A DNA stretch of 64,000 nucleotides from Peptoniphilus duerdenii ATCC BAA-1640 (GCF_000146345.1 NZ_GL397071.1:618894-682893); one strand, 5' to 3'; shown: positions 17,809 to 27,231, numbered from the stretch's first letter. The notes: generated from the letters alone by a model not told the origin. Numbers and translations are program-made.

Positions 17809-18612
17809 GTGTCTAAAATAAATGTGGAAGGATCAGAAATTAGCATTATTGCCATAGATAATAGAGATTATATTTCTTTAACCGACATGGTTAGAAATGT
17901 TGAAAATGGTGTGGCACTGATAGAAAAATGGCTAAGGAATAAAAATACAATTGAATTTTTAGGAATATGGGAAGAAATGTATAATGCGAATTTTAATTCC
18001 ACCGAATTCGAGGGAATTAAAAATGAAGCAGGTTTTAATCGTTTTATTTTATCGGTTAAACAATGGGTCAATAAGACGAATTCTATCGGAATTATTGCCA
18101 AAGCAGGAAGATATGGTGGAACATATGCACATAAAGACATAGCTTTTGAATTTGCGTCGTGGGTATCACCTTATTTTAAGCTCTATCTTATTAAAGAGTT
18201 TGAGCGCTTAAAAGAAGAAGAGCAAAAACAATTAGGTTGGGATATCAAGAGGAACTTAGCTAAGATAAATTACAAAATTCATACAGATGCAATTAAGAAT
18301 AAACTTGTCCCTGAGAAATTATCAAAGGAAAGAATAAACTATATCTATGCAAGTGAAGCAGATATATTAAATGTAGCTTTGTTTGGAATGACAGCAAAAG
18401 AATGGCGTGAAAATAATCCTGAGTTAAAAGGAAATATGAGAGATTATGCTGATATATCACAATTAGTGTGTTTATCAAATCTTGAGAACTTAAATGCTGT
18501 TTTTATAAATGAGGGAATGGATGCAACTGAAAGGATAGAAAAATTAAATTCAATTGCTATTGAACAAATGAGGATTCTAACAGAAAGTGAACGTATAAAA
18601 AAGTTAAAATAA
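17809..18612 (+). CDS. KilA-N domain protein
   Basis: The N-terminal 120 residues are a KilA-N DNA-binding domain (ISLTDMVRNVENG, LIEKWLRNKNTIEFLGIWE, and the closing RYGGTYAHKDIAFEFASWVSPYFKLYLI). The rest is a charged helical C-terminal domain. KilA-N proteins are common on phages and mobile elements; the job of this one is not known. The GTG at 17809 fits GTGAGGTGA 5 bases before it, better than the ATG at 17785. It stands alone between two copies of TAGGGTAAA, beside a recombinase module. Confidence 0.85.
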   Translation: MSKINVEGSEISIIAIDNRDYISLTDMVRNVENGVALIEKWLRNKNTIEFLGIWEEMYNANFNSTEFEGIKNEAGFNRFILSVKQWVNKTNSIGIIAKAGRYGGTYAHKDIAFEFASWVSPYFKLYLIKEFERLKEEEQKQLGWDIKRNLAKINYKIHTDAIKNKLVPEKLSKERINYIYASEADILNVALFGMTAKEWRENNPELKGNMRDYADISQLVCLSNLENLNAVFINEGMDATERIEKLNSIAIEQMRILTESERIKKLK

Positions 18613-18626
18613 TAGTTTTGTATATA

Positions 18627-18656
18627 AATTAGGCGATAGAAATATCGTCTAATTTT
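18627..18656 (+). terminator. Terminator after the KilA-N gene
   Basis: Twelve-base arms (AATTAGGCGATA and TATCGTCTAATT, one G-U) close a GAAA tetraloop, followed by TTTT. Confidence 0.75.
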
Positions 18657-18678
18657 ATGTAACAATTGCTTGACATTG

Positions 18679-18687
18679 TAGGGTAAA
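18679..18687. repeat. TAGGGTAAA direct repeat, copy 2, at the broken ECF ATPase
   Basis: The repeat includes the first codons (GGT AAA) of the surviving ATPase frame; the in-frame codon just before them is TAG. It marks the junction between mobile-element DNA and the ECF operon. Confidence 0.45.
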
Positions 18688-18705
18688 AGCACTCTTGGAA
18701 GTGTA

Positions 18706-20082
18706 ATGAATGGTCTTATTCCGCATTATTATAAAGGCAAAATACAAGGAAAAGCCTTTGTGTCAGGAAAAGATATAAGCAAATTATTACTTCATGAAAT
18801 AGGGCATATTGTAGGGACTGTATTTCAAGATCCAAGAAGTCAGTTTTTTACGACAACTACAGATGAAGAAATAGCTTTTGGTCTTCAAACGATCTGCAAA
18901 TCAAGAGAGGAAATCAAACAGAGAGTAGAAGAAGTATATGAAGAACTGGATATTGAGGAACTGAAAGGAAAATCTGTTTTTGAATTATCGAGCGGACAGA
19001 AACAAAAGATAGCTATTGCAAGCATCTATGCGATGAATCCGAAAGTTTTAATTTTAGATGAACCTTCAGCAAATTTGGATATGAAAGCAACATTTGACCT
19101 GTTTTTAATTTTGGAGAAATTAAAGAAAAAAGGAACAACAGTTGTTCTAATTGAACATCGTTTGTACTATGTAAAGTCTCTATTTGACCGTTTTCTTTTG
19201 GTGAAAGATGGAGAGATTGCACAGGACTTGAGTCGGGAAGAAGTTATCCATCTTGAAGGGGAGTTTTGGGATGAAAATGGACTAAGAACTCTTGAATTAG
19301 AAGAATACATGATAAGTGAGAAGAAAGATTCATATCAATTAAATGATGAAAGTATCAACGGAAAAGGCTTGAGATTTTGCTATCCGAATGTAGCTAAGGA
19401 TGGAAAGAAACAAAACAAGTACATCTTAAATCATCTTGATTTCAATATGGAGTGTGGAAAAGCCATTGGTCTTATCGGCTTAAATGGTACCGGGAAAACT
19501 ACCTTTGCAAGAGTGATTTCAGGACTTGAGAAGATAAAAGAGGGAACAATATGGGCGGGAAAAGATAAGTCGCTTAATCATAAATATTTAATGGATATGT
19601 CATATTTTGTCTTTCAAGATTCAGACTATCAGTTGTTTTCGGAAAGTGTACTTGATGAAATGCTACTTGGTATTTCAAGCAAAGATAAAAAAGAAAATAC
19701 TCAAAAGGCAAAGTCTATTTTGAGTGTACTTGGCTTAGACAAATACATTGATAAGCATCCGTTTGCTTTATCAAGAGGAGAAAAACAAAGATTGACAATA
19801 GCTTGTGGGATGATGAAACAGGCAAAGATTTTCATCTATGATGAACCAACATCAGGTTGTGATAAAGACTCAATGCTTTCCGTCGCAAAACTGATTGAAG
19901 AACAATTGAAAATTGGGACAACAGTCTTGGTAATAAGTCATGATTTTGAGTTTTTAGCAAACACGGTGAGCAAGCTATGGGTAATGGGAGATGGGAAAAT
20001 AGAAACTGTTTTAGATATGAGTGAAAGTAATAAATTTCTCATATTAGACAAGATGAGAGGAGGTAGTAAGCTTGGCAGATAG
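18706..20082 (+). CDS. ECF transporter double ATPase, 5'-truncated inside Walker A
   Basis: Two ABC ATPase domains are fused in one chain, as in EcfA-A'/CbiO-type energy-coupling proteins. The open frame runs from 18682 and reads GKSTLGSVMNGLIPHYYKG, which is the end of a P-loop and the following helix. Everything before GKST, about 35-45 residues, is missing and the preceding codon is a stop. The first domain keeps signature LSSGQKQK and Walker B LILDEPSANLD. The second is whole (GLNGTGKTT, LSRGEKQR, IYDEPTSG). The ATG at 18706 has only a weak GGAAG site, so the product would lack its first ATP site. It is probably a pseudogene caused by element insertion. Confidence 0.85.
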   Translation: MNGLIPHYYKGKIQGKAFVSGKDISKLLLHEIGHIVGTVFQDPRSQFFTTTTDEEIAFGLQTICKSREEIKQRVEEVYEELDIEELKGKSVFELSSGQKQKIAIASIYAMNPKVLILDEPSANLDMKATFDLFLILEKLKKKGTTVVLIEHRLYYVKSLFDRFLLVKDGEIAQDLSREEVIHLEGEFWDENGLRTLELEEYMISEKKDSYQLNDESINGKGLRFCYPNVAKDGKKQNKYILNHLDFNMECGKAIGLIGLNGTGKTTFARVISGLEKIKEGTIWAGKDKSLNHKYLMDMSYFVFQDSDYQLFSESVLDEMLLGISSKDKKENTQKAKSILSVLGLDKYIDKHPFALSRGEKQRLTIACGMMKQAKIFIYDEPTSGCDKDSMLSVAKLIEEQLKIGTTVLVISHDFEFLANTVSKLWVMGDGKIETVLDMSESNKFLILDKMRGGSKLGR

Positions 20083-20776
20083 AAAAACCATTGATCCGAG
20101 AATAAAGCTTACTCTACTTCCAATTGTTGGATTTACGAGCTTTTTTATAAGCGATACAATTCTACTTTTTGTACTAATTGTTTTTGCCTTTTTTCTATAT
20201 TTATATAGCGGGATGTGGAAAAGGGCGTTACGCTTTATCTTGTTTTTTGTGCTTTTATACTGCATAGAGTTAGGGATTAGCAAGTTTTCTGAAGCAAGCA
20301 TCGTATTTGCAATATATATGTTTATTTACTTTGCATCAAGAATGACCTTAATTGCTATGTTTGGTGGATATATAACAAAGACTACAAGTGTAAGTGAAAT
20401 GCTTGAAACATTGAATAGAATGAAAGTACCAAGAAGCATTGGTATACCTTTTAGTGTTTTGCTTAGGTTTGTGCCAACTATAAAAATAGAACTCAAGGCA
20501 TTAAAAGAGAATATGAAGATTCGAGGAATTGTAACAAGTAGATTTTTTCCATTGCTACACCCAATTAAATATATTGAATATACACTTGTCCCGCTTTTAA
20601 TGAGAATGATTAAGATTTCAGATGAATTGTCAGCTTCAGCACTCATTAGAGGACTTGATAGTGATGAGAACAGGGTAACATTAACAGAATTGCAGTTTAG
20701 ATGTGCAGACTTAACTATTGGACTATTAGGAGCTTTTATGATTGCTCTTATGATAGTAATACAGAGAATTTATTAG
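20072..20776 (+). CDS. ECF transporter transmembrane protein EcfT
   Basis: A 234-residue CbiQ/EcfT-family membrane protein with about five hydrophobic segments and the coupling-helix region typical of EcfT (PRSIGIPFSVLLRFVPTIKIELKALKENMKIRG, then LVPLLMRMIKISDELSASALIRGL, with the Ala-Arg-Gly motif). The TTG start overlaps the ATPase gene by 11 bp, after GAGAGGAGG. It links the ATPase to the substrate-binding S component. Its activity here depends on whether a functional ATPase is made. Confidence 0.85.
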   Translation: MADRKTIDPRIKLTLLPIVGFTSFFISDTILLFVLIVFAFFLYLYSGMWKRALRFILFFVLLYCIELGISKFSEASIVFAIYMFIYFASRMTLIAMFGGYITKTTSVSEMLETLNRMKVPRSIGIPFSVLLRFVPTIKIELKALKENMKIRGIVTSRFFPLLHPIKYIEYTLVPLLMRMIKISDELSASALIRGLDSDENRVTLTELQFRCADLTIGLLGAFMIALMIVIQRIY

Positions 20777-20786
20777 GAGGACTTTT

Positions 20787-21371
20787 ATGAAAAACAAATT
20801 AAATGGTCGTGATTTTATTACAATCGGAATTTTTAATGCAATTGGAATTGTCATATACATGGCAGTTGCATTTGCTATGGCAACAACAGTTGTTGGAGGA
20901 TTTATTGCTTCAGGAGTTAGCTTTATGGTAGCTGCCACGGTTTATATTCTTATGGCTGTGAAAGTTAAAAAGAAGGGCGTATTTACAATATCAGGAACGC
21001 TTCTTGGTTTAATTGCGTTGTCAGGAGGACACTTGCCTCATGCAGTCTTTGCTGTAATCGGTGGAGTTATATGTGATTTGATTATAGGAAATTATGAGAG
21101 CAAGGGACGAATGATTATTGGATATGGGACATTTGCATTAGCAGATTTTTTAGGGACTGTAATTCCTGTGATTTTATTCGGAACTGCTTCTTTTGTGGAA
21201 AGAGCATCAAAATGGAAAATGAGCGAAGCACAAATAAATGAAGCATTATCTTATTTCAAAGTTTCGTGGGCTGTAGGCTTTGGTTTGATAACTTTTATTC
21301 TTGCTTGCATAGGAGCTTTTGTTGCAACAAGAATACTTAAAAAACATTTTGAAAAAGCAGGTATGATTTAA
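20787..21371 (+). CDS. MptD-family (Trep_Strep-like) ECF S component
   Basis: A 194-residue integral membrane protein with about five or six helices, beginning NGRDFITIGIFNAIGIVIYMAVAFAM, as in the MptD/Trep_Strep family of putative ECF substrate-capture proteins. The substrate is unknown; the family often sits next to siderophore-type ABC pairs and iron genes. It starts 10 bp after ecfT with an AGGAGG site, completing an A-A-T-S set. The AraC/ABC/Feo genes on the other side of the recombinase element may once have been its neighbours. Confidence 0.75.
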   Translation: MKNKLNGRDFITIGIFNAIGIVIYMAVAFAMATTVVGGFIASGVSFMVAATVYILMAVKVKKKGVFTISGTLLGLIALSGGHLPHAVFAVIGGVICDLIIGNYESKGRMIIGYGTFALADFLGTVIPVILFGTASFVERASKWKMSEAQINEALSYFKVSWAVGFGLITFILACIGAFVATRILKKHFEKAGMI

Positions 21372-21503
21372 TCAATCTATATTAGTGAGAAAAAAAGGAT
21401 TAAATAATGGAGTTAATTGACATCTGTTGTTTAAGTTCTACTGGTGATTATCATAAAAAATCAAATTTAAAATAGAGATAAAGAACAAATTTTTTTCATT
21501 TTA

Positions 21504-21540
21504 GAGGATTTATGCCTAGTGGCATAAGTCCTCATTTTTT
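21504..21540 (+). terminator. Terminator of the ECF operon
   Basis: GAGGATTTATGCC pairs with GGCATAAGTCCTC (13 bp, one G-U) around a TAGT loop, followed by ATTTTTT. Confidence 0.85.
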
Positions 21541-21950
21541 AAGTTCAAGCTAATCAATAAAACTCAAAAATACTATAGTAAATTATTTTAATAACAGTAC
21601 CAGACAAGCCGCTTATATTAAAGCGGATCAAGTTGGTTCTTTTGATTGTAAAAAATCACTACCCATGGCAAGAACCTGTTCATTAAGAATTATATCCTAA
21701 ATAAACATAGAGTAAACGACCGAACACTTGAATTAAAACTGGTCAAATACTTGAATGGAAAAGCTAGAAAACTAATTTTAAAATAAGTAAGATATGGGGT
21801 TATTTCTAAATATGACTTACTATTATAGGGCATCTTATAATTTTAAAATGAGTTTAACTAATACCATAATTATATTTGGTATAATATTATCAAGAGTAAT
21901 AGAAAATAATCCTGAGAGAATTGCAAGAATATCAAAAAAAGAGGTAAATT
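21541..21950. other. Gap with decayed coding fragments
   Basis: Two short open stretches in different frames (about 21606-21702 and 21660-21785, the second ending KYLNGKARKLILK) look like a frameshifted gene relic, but I cannot name the parent. The last 40 bases carry the ribosome site of the GNAT gene. Confidence 0.3.
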
Positions 21951-22409
21951 ATGAAATATACTTTTGAAAAACTAAATAAAGACAATTTTAATAAGTATTA
22001 CGATTATTTATCATTGGCTACTAAATTGGAACCGGAGCTTATGTGTTCATCTGACATTAACAAAGAAGAACTTTTAGAGAGATTAGACGATGAATTAACC
22101 AAAAGAAGCAATTCAATACTTGCTATGTGCGAAGATAAAGTGGTCGGAAGAATAGAATATCATTTTTATACTTGTTTCCAAGATGGATATAGAATATGTT
22201 ATGTTGACTGGGTTTATGTACTGCCGGAGAGTAGAAATAAAGGCATAGCAAAAAAGCTTTTTGATGAAATGTCTAAAGATTGTGTTAAAAATAATATTGA
22301 TGAGTTTAGACTAATAAGAGCTACAAATAAAGATGCTAATGACTTTTATAAAAGTTTTAAATCTGCCCAAATTTGTGAAATGCCATTTTTTATACAAAAT
22401 TTATCTTAA
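21951..22409 (+). CDS. GNAT-family N-acetyltransferase
   Basis: A 152-residue single-domain GNAT. The acetyl-CoA binding core is VYVLPESRNKGIAKKLFDEM (the R/Q-x-x-G-x-A/G motif), followed by a late strand with NKDANDFYKS. The substrate is unknown. AGAGGTAA precedes the ATG. It is alone between two gaps and has no operon partner; its left neighbour region is decayed DNA. Confidence 0.85.
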   Translation: MKYTFEKLNKDNFNKYYDYLSLATKLEPELMCSSDINKEELLERLDDELTKRSNSILAMCEDKVVGRIEYHFYTCFQDGYRICYVDWVYVLPESRNKGIAKKLFDEMSKDCVKNNIDEFRLIRATNKDANDFYKSFKSAQICEMPFFIQNLS

Positions 22410-22511
22410 ATTATTTAGATGCAGTGGTAAAGGGTAAAGTTTTGGGACGCTATAACCTACCAATAATATTTAAAGCTTAATACAGTAATTTATTTAAAAG
22501 GAGTGTTGAAA

Positions 22512-23132
22512 GTGAATGATAAAAGTAATAAAAAATTCTGGGATAAATTTGCAAAACTATATGCTCCATTTATGAAAAAAGATAAAGGAGCTTATGATAG
22601 AGTTTGCGAATGTATCAGTCCTCATTTGAATAAGAACATGGATGTACTTGAACTTGCCTGTGGATCGGGGCAACTTTCTTTTAGTCTTTCAAAACATACT
22701 AAAACTTGGATAGGGACAGACTTTTCCGAACAAATGATTATGGAAGCGAAAAAGAATGGGGAATATGAAAACCTCACATTTGAAGTAGCTGATGCAACAT
22801 CGCTATCTTTTACGGATGAAAAGTTTGATAGTGTGCTAATCGCTAATGCACTTCATATCATGCCAAATCCAGACCTTGCAATGAAAGAAATACATAGAGT
22901 TTTAAAACCTAACGGGACTTTGTTTGCTCCTACTTTTTTGTGGAAAGAGGGAAAACAAAGAAATATTATAAAGAGTTTGATGTCCATTTCAGGATTTAAA
23001 ATGTATCAAGAATGGAATAAAAAACAATTTGAAGATTTCATTGAGGAATACGGATTTTCAGTAGTTGAAATGAAATTGGTGTATGCAGGTATTGCACCGA
23101 TTGGTGTTCTGATTGCGAAAAAAGTATCTTAA
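22512..23132 (+). CDS. Class I SAM-dependent methyltransferase
   Basis: A 206-residue methyltransferase with motif I LELACGSGQLSF, a GTDFSEQMI acidic loop, motif DATSLSFTDEKFDSVLIANALHI and IHRVLKPNGTL, typical of the Methyltransf_11/25 UbiE-like group. The target is unknown. I chose the GTG at 22512 because AAAAGGAG precedes it by 9 bases; a longer frame from 22503 would overlap that site. Confidence 0.88.
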   Translation: MNDKSNKKFWDKFAKLYAPFMKKDKGAYDRVCECISPHLNKNMDVLELACGSGQLSFSLSKHTKTWIGTDFSEQMIMEAKKNGEYENLTFEVADATSLSFTDEKFDSVLIANALHIMPNPDLAMKEIHRVLKPNGTLFAPTFLWKEGKQRNIIKSLMSISGFKMYQEWNKKQFEDFIEEYGFSVVEMKLVYAGIAPIGVLIAKKVS

Positions 23133-23225
23133 TAGATTATTTTTGCGAATAAAAATTTCGCCAAAATGTACAAGATGCAATAAAAAATAGAAAAAACGAA
23201 AGGTATTAGAAATTAATAGTTAATC

Positions 23226-23975
23226 ATGATAATAGACAGTTTTGATAAAGACACAGAGCCACTTATAAGTCTAAAAGACTTTTACGTAGAAAAGAAAAAT
23301 ATTGCAGAAAAATGCTTGGTAATATTTTCGAAAAGCATACTAGAATATTTACTCGATAATTTTGAGTGCGAAGAAATTGGAAATATAGGATCTGTAAATG
23401 GGTCAATGCCAGTATATAAAAGTAGCTTTGAAGGTCAAGAATTTGCCTTCTATCTTAGCATGATGGGTTCAGCCCTTGCTTCAGGAGGTTGTGTAGAAGT
23501 CAATTGGATTACAGGTGTAAATAAATTTATAATGTTTGGATCTTGTGGCAGTCTTGACAAGGAAAAGACTTTTGGAAAGTACATTATACCGACAGAGGCT
23601 TATAGAGGTGAGGGGGCATCTTATTATTATGCACCCCCTTCAGATTATCTGGATATTAAAAACCATGAAAAAGTTGAAGAATTTTTTATCAGAGAAAGAG
23701 CTCCATATACTAAGGGAAAAGTCTGGACCACAGACGTGATGCTTCGTGAGACTCGCGGACTTGTTTCAAAGAGAAAGTCGGAAGGATGCATAGCAGTAGA
23801 AATGGAACTTGCAGGCGTGCAAGCAGCATGTGATTTTTACGGATTTGAACTGTATAACTTCCTTGAAGCAGGAGATGTATTAAATGAGAGTTCTTATGAA
23901 GTTGAGGAACTCCATAGCGCAAACCATGATCTTGGAAAATTGTACTTGGCTTTAAAACTTTTAAAAGAAATATAA
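23226..23975 (+). CDS. Nucleoside phosphorylase (PNP/UDP family)
   Basis: A 249-residue member of the purine/uridine phosphorylase superfamily. Family marks are MFGSCGSL near the middle, a phosphate/base region with YRGEGASYYY, and the ribose-binding VEMELAG (the usual MExE pattern). It would cleave a nucleoside with phosphate for salvage in the cytoplasm. Base specificity cannot be read. The ribosome site is weak. Confidence 0.85.
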   Translation: MIIDSFDKDTEPLISLKDFYVEKKNIAEKCLVIFSKSILEYLLDNFECEEIGNIGSVNGSMPVYKSSFEGQEFAFYLSMMGSALASGGCVEVNWITGVNKFIMFGSCGSLDKEKTFGKYIIPTEAYRGEGASYYYAPPSDYLDIKNHEKVEEFFIRERAPYTKGKVWTTDVMLRETRGLVSKRKSEGCIAVEMELAGVQAACDFYGFELYNFLEAGDVLNESSYEVEELHSANHDLGKLYLALKLLKEI

Positions 23976-24059
23976 TGAGACTTTAAAAAAATATAAGAGG
24001 ATAATACTCGCAGAATTCTTAAATATAAATTAAGAAGACTTACTTAGGAGCAAAAGAAA

Positions 24060-24755
24060 ATGAAAACTTTGACTACAAAAGAAGAGCTCGGACAAGTTGC
24101 CAAAGATGTTTTCTATGAAGCGGGCGATAACGAAGCATATAAACCGATAACTATTAAAATTAATGAAGAATTAAAAACATTTTTAGAACAAACTAAAGGA
24201 AGACATGGGGTAGACAAAGAGTTTTTAATCCCAGATAGTGCAACATTAAACAATCTTCTAGTAGTAAGACTCGAAGACATGAAACCTAGATCCGATTACT
24301 ATGAATGCAAACTATTGGTTCAATTCTTCGCAGAAAAAAGATATTTTAAAGATTTGATGGATCTAGAAGAAAAGATAAAAAAGCAAGCAGAAGGCTTAAC
24401 CGATGTAGAGAAGATTGAATTTTTAAACAAATATATTACAGAGAATATAACTTACGACAAGGAACACAGATTCAGATCCGCCCTTGCCGCAGCTATTACC
24501 CACAAAGGCACCTGCGCCTCTTTTGCTCAGATCTTTCTGATCCTAGGCGAAGCAATTGGCTTAAAAGTCGGTTGTATAAACAGCGAGATAATGAAACACA
24601 GATGGAACTACGTAAAAATCGGTGATGAAACCTACTACATCGACACCACTTTTAACGCAACAAATCCCATATCAAACAAACTTTTCTTTCAAACAAGCCC
24701 TATACATTTGGCAAAGGCGCCCGATCAAAAGATTGCGGTAAAACATATGAAGTAA
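24060..24755 (+). CDS. Transglutaminase-like cysteine protease-fold protein
   Basis: The C-terminal half has the transglutaminase-like triad: Cys152 in GTCASFA, His180 in KHRWNYVKIGDETYY and Asp195 in YIDTTF. There is no signal peptide, so it is probably cytoplasmic, unlike many wall-associated relatives. The N-terminal 110 residues are not recognised. A TTAGGAGC site precedes the ATG. Function could be peptide hydrolysis or crosslinking; the substrate is unknown. Confidence 0.82.
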   Translation: MKTLTTKEELGQVAKDVFYEAGDNEAYKPITIKINEELKTFLEQTKGRHGVDKEFLIPDSATLNNLLVVRLEDMKPRSDYYECKLLVQFFAEKRYFKDLMDLEEKIKKQAEGLTDVEKIEFLNKYITENITYDKEHRFRSALAAAITHKGTCASFAQIFLILGEAIGLKVGCINSEIMKHRWNYVKIGDETYYIDTTFNATNPISNKLFFQTSPIHLAKAPDQKIAVKHMK

Positions 24756-24883
24756 GCTTTAGATAAAACTCTAAGGCTTTTTATAAATTACGCTAAAAAT
24801 ATATAAATTACATTGAATGATAGGTTGTAAAATTATTCAGAGCGTATTTGTGTTTTCACAAAAATTTTGCTCGAGGAGGCATA

Positions 24884-27190
24884 ATGAATAAAAAGAATTT
24901 TTTTGCGGCTCTTGTCGCGGCACTTATTTTTTTCAATGTTATACTAAGTGAAAATGTATTGGCGTATGATGGTCCAAAGCTAGATAAAGACGGATACTAT
25001 ACTTTAACTAATGGTGATTATTCTATTAGTGATAGAGAATATGATTTGGTTCGTCTTGTAAAGCAACCTAACGGGACTTATAGATATTATAAGTATGGCG
25101 AAACAGTTAGCCTTCAAACACTGAGTCTAGATAGGGGAAGTTGCCTTAATAGTAGAAATAAACCCAAAAAGATCATAATCCCTGAAGGTGTTGAAGCTAT
25201 TATGTATGGTAGCTTTGAGAACATGGAGCTGACTGATGTTAAATTTCCAAAAAGCTTGCAATATATTGGATCAAGTGCATTTCAAGGCAATGAAATATCT
25301 GGCAAGATTTCTCTTCCTAATGTGTGGAAGGTAGATAGCTATGCGTTTGAAAATAACAAAATTACTGGCATTGATGCGCCAAAGCTTGAGCTTATTGATA
25401 CTAATGCTTTCGAAAACAATATGATTGAAGGCGAAGTTAAATTACCTGAACTTAAGGCTATTAGCTGGAATGGTTTGGCAAACAACAACAATGAGATCAC
25501 TCTAATTGCACCGAAGCTTGAGGTTGTTGGCAGAGATGCATTTTTAAATACTACAGTCACAAAGGCTGAATTACCAAAATTAAAATTGGTTGAAGGTCAA
25601 GGCGGACAAGATAATATTAAAAATTATTATACAACAAAGCAATTTACTGTCGAATGGAAGGCTGAAGATGAAGCAAAGCTTCCAAAACAAAAACCAGAAG
25701 TAAAGGTTCATCTCTATGCAAATGGTGAGCAAAAGGAAAATTATGTAATTGTTTCAAATGGTGCAGAAACTGCAGAGTTCAAAGATTTACCAAGCTATTA
25801 TATTGGCCAAAAACCATTTAACTATACTGCAAAAGAAGAATTTGGTGGTTCAATTATTGACGAAGACGAAACTTTTGAATATGAATTAGATGGTGTAAAA
25901 TATACTTTTAAGGTTAAATACGAGGACGATAAAATTATAAACACATTTGTAAAATCAGAAGATCCAAAACGCGAAGAAGCAAAAAAAGCTTTAGATGCCT
26001 ATATGAATTCTTTTAATGAAGACGTAGTCGATAATCCTGCTATTGAATATCAAGATGAAAAGGTAAAGGGCGAGATTAAGAAAGCCATTACAAGGGCAAA
26101 GGATTTGTTGGCAAAAGAAGATATAAGTCAAGCCGAATTAGAGGAAATGGAAAAAATTCCATATAAAAAAGTGGATGGTAAAAAATCAGGTTTATTTAGA
26201 GACTTTACTAAGAAAGCACTAGTAAACTATGAAGTTTTAGGAGATAAAAACATAGTAAATCCTCATAATGGGAAAAAATATACTGCATTAAAAAATAATA
26301 CAATTAAAATTAAAAGTACTTTAAAAGATGCAGGTAAAATTGGAGAAAATGATAATTTCTTCTTTAAGTTAAACTATGTTAAAGAAGAAGACTTTAAGTC
26401 CATACCCCAACCTACAAGTGTAGATGCTACCAGTACCCCTACTCCAAAGTACAAAAAACAAGAAGTACCTAGTGCTGACTATGAGGTTAATGCTGTAGAA
26501 GGTGGCTATGAAATAAAAATAAATAAGCTACCGGAAGGCGCAAAAATTATTAAGCCTATTGTCTATGCAAAATTGGCAGATAATACTTATTTTGAAAATG
26601 GAACCCTAGTATTTGTTAGTCCAAAAGAAGATCCAGCTATTCCTGGTGGAGAAAGTCATGATAGGCCAAGCGCTGACGATGATTCTCATAGAAGATATAT
26701 GCCTAGCTATCCGTTCTTTTTTGCCTATGGTGGATCTAAGGAGACTAAACCAGCTACCGAAACAAAAGTTCCAGTAGAAATAAAGATGGATTCTAAACTA
26801 GTTATCGGTTCAAAAAAACTTGTAGTTACAGTAAATGGTGTTCAAAAAGAAGTGGTAATGGATGTAGAACCATTTATATCAAACAATAGAACCATGCTAC
26901 CTATTAGATTCGTAGCAGAAGCATTAGGATTTAAGGTAGAATGGGATGATCCAACTAGAACAGTAATTTTAACAGATAAAGATACAGTAGTTAAAATACC
27001 AGTGGATACAAATCAAATAATCGTAAATGGAAAAGTATTTGAAAGCGACGTAAAACCAATCCTTAAAAACAATAGAACAATGCTTCCAATTGCAAACATT
27101 GCAAGAGCACTAGGACTAGTAGATGGCAAGGACATCATCTGGGATGGAGCTACAAAAGAAGTAACAATTAAAAGAGAAACATCAAAATAA
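24884..27190 (+). CDS. Secreted BspA-type LRR protein with Cna-B-like and C-terminal stalk domains
   Basis: The start at 24884 follows GAGGAGG and yields a clean signal peptide (basic NKKNFF, hydrophobic run, then VLAYDG). Residues of about 70-235 are irregular BspA-like leucine-rich repeats. A Cna-B-like beta domain comes next (VKVHLYANGEQKENYVIV). A charged helical middle and a Thr/Pro/Ser-rich linker follow. The last 140 residues are a copper-amine-oxidase-N-like stalk domain with two NNRTMLPI motifs. No LPXTG or membrane anchor is seen, so the stalk domain probably holds the protein to the envelope. It is a likely adhesin. A terminator follows at once, so it is monocistronic. Confidence 0.85.
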   Translation: MNKKNFFAALVAALIFFNVILSENVLAYDGPKLDKDGYYTLTNGDYSISDREYDLVRLVKQPNGTYRYYKYGETVSLQTLSLDRGSCLNSRNKPKKIIIPEGVEAIMYGSFENMELTDVKFPKSLQYIGSSAFQGNEISGKISLPNVWKVDSYAFENNKITGIDAPKLELIDTNAFENNMIEGEVKLPELKAISWNGLANNNNEITLIAPKLEVVGRDAFLNTTVTKAELPKLKLVEGQGGQDNIKNYYTTKQFTVEWKAEDEAKLPKQKPEVKVHLYANGEQKENYVIVSNGAETAEFKDLPSYYIGQKPFNYTAKEEFGGSIIDEDETFEYELDGVKYTFKVKYEDDKIINTFVKSEDPKREEAKKALDAYMNSFNEDVVDNPAIEYQDEKVKGEIKKAITRAKDLLAKEDISQAELEEMEKIPYKKVDGKKSGLFRDFTKKALVNYEVLGDKNIVNPHNGKKYTALKNNTIKIKSTLKDAGKIGENDNFFFKLNYVKEEDFKSIPQPTSVDATSTPTPKYKKQEVPSADYEVNAVEGGYEIKINKLPEGAKIIKPIVYAKLADNTYFENGTLVFVSPKEDPAIPGGESHDRPSADDDSHRRYMPSYPFFFAYGGSKETKPATETKVPVEIKMDSKLVIGSKKLVVTVNGVQKEVVMDVEPFISNNRTMLPIRFVAEALGFKVEWDDPTRTVILTDKDTVVKIPVDTNQIIVNGKVFESDVKPILKNNRTMLPIANIARALGLVDGKDIIWDGATKEVTIKRETSK

Positions 27191-27204
27191 TCCAAACTCT
27201 TTAG

Positions 27205-27231
27205 AAAAGGGCACTCCGGTGTCCTTTTTTT
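27205..27231 (+). terminator. Terminator after the LRR/stalk gene
   Basis: AAAAGGGCAC pairs with GTGTCCTTTT around a TCCG loop, followed by more Ts. Confidence 0.85.

Noticed and set aside
18706-20082. Calling the ECF ATPase an intact gene
   Set aside because: The first Walker A is cut at GKST, the preceding codon is a stop, and the start ATG has a poor ribosome site.
26700-27190. Copper amine oxidase function for the stalk-domain proteins
   Set aside because: Only the N-terminal-type stalk module is present. The catalytic domain and topaquinone site are absent; the database name is structural only.
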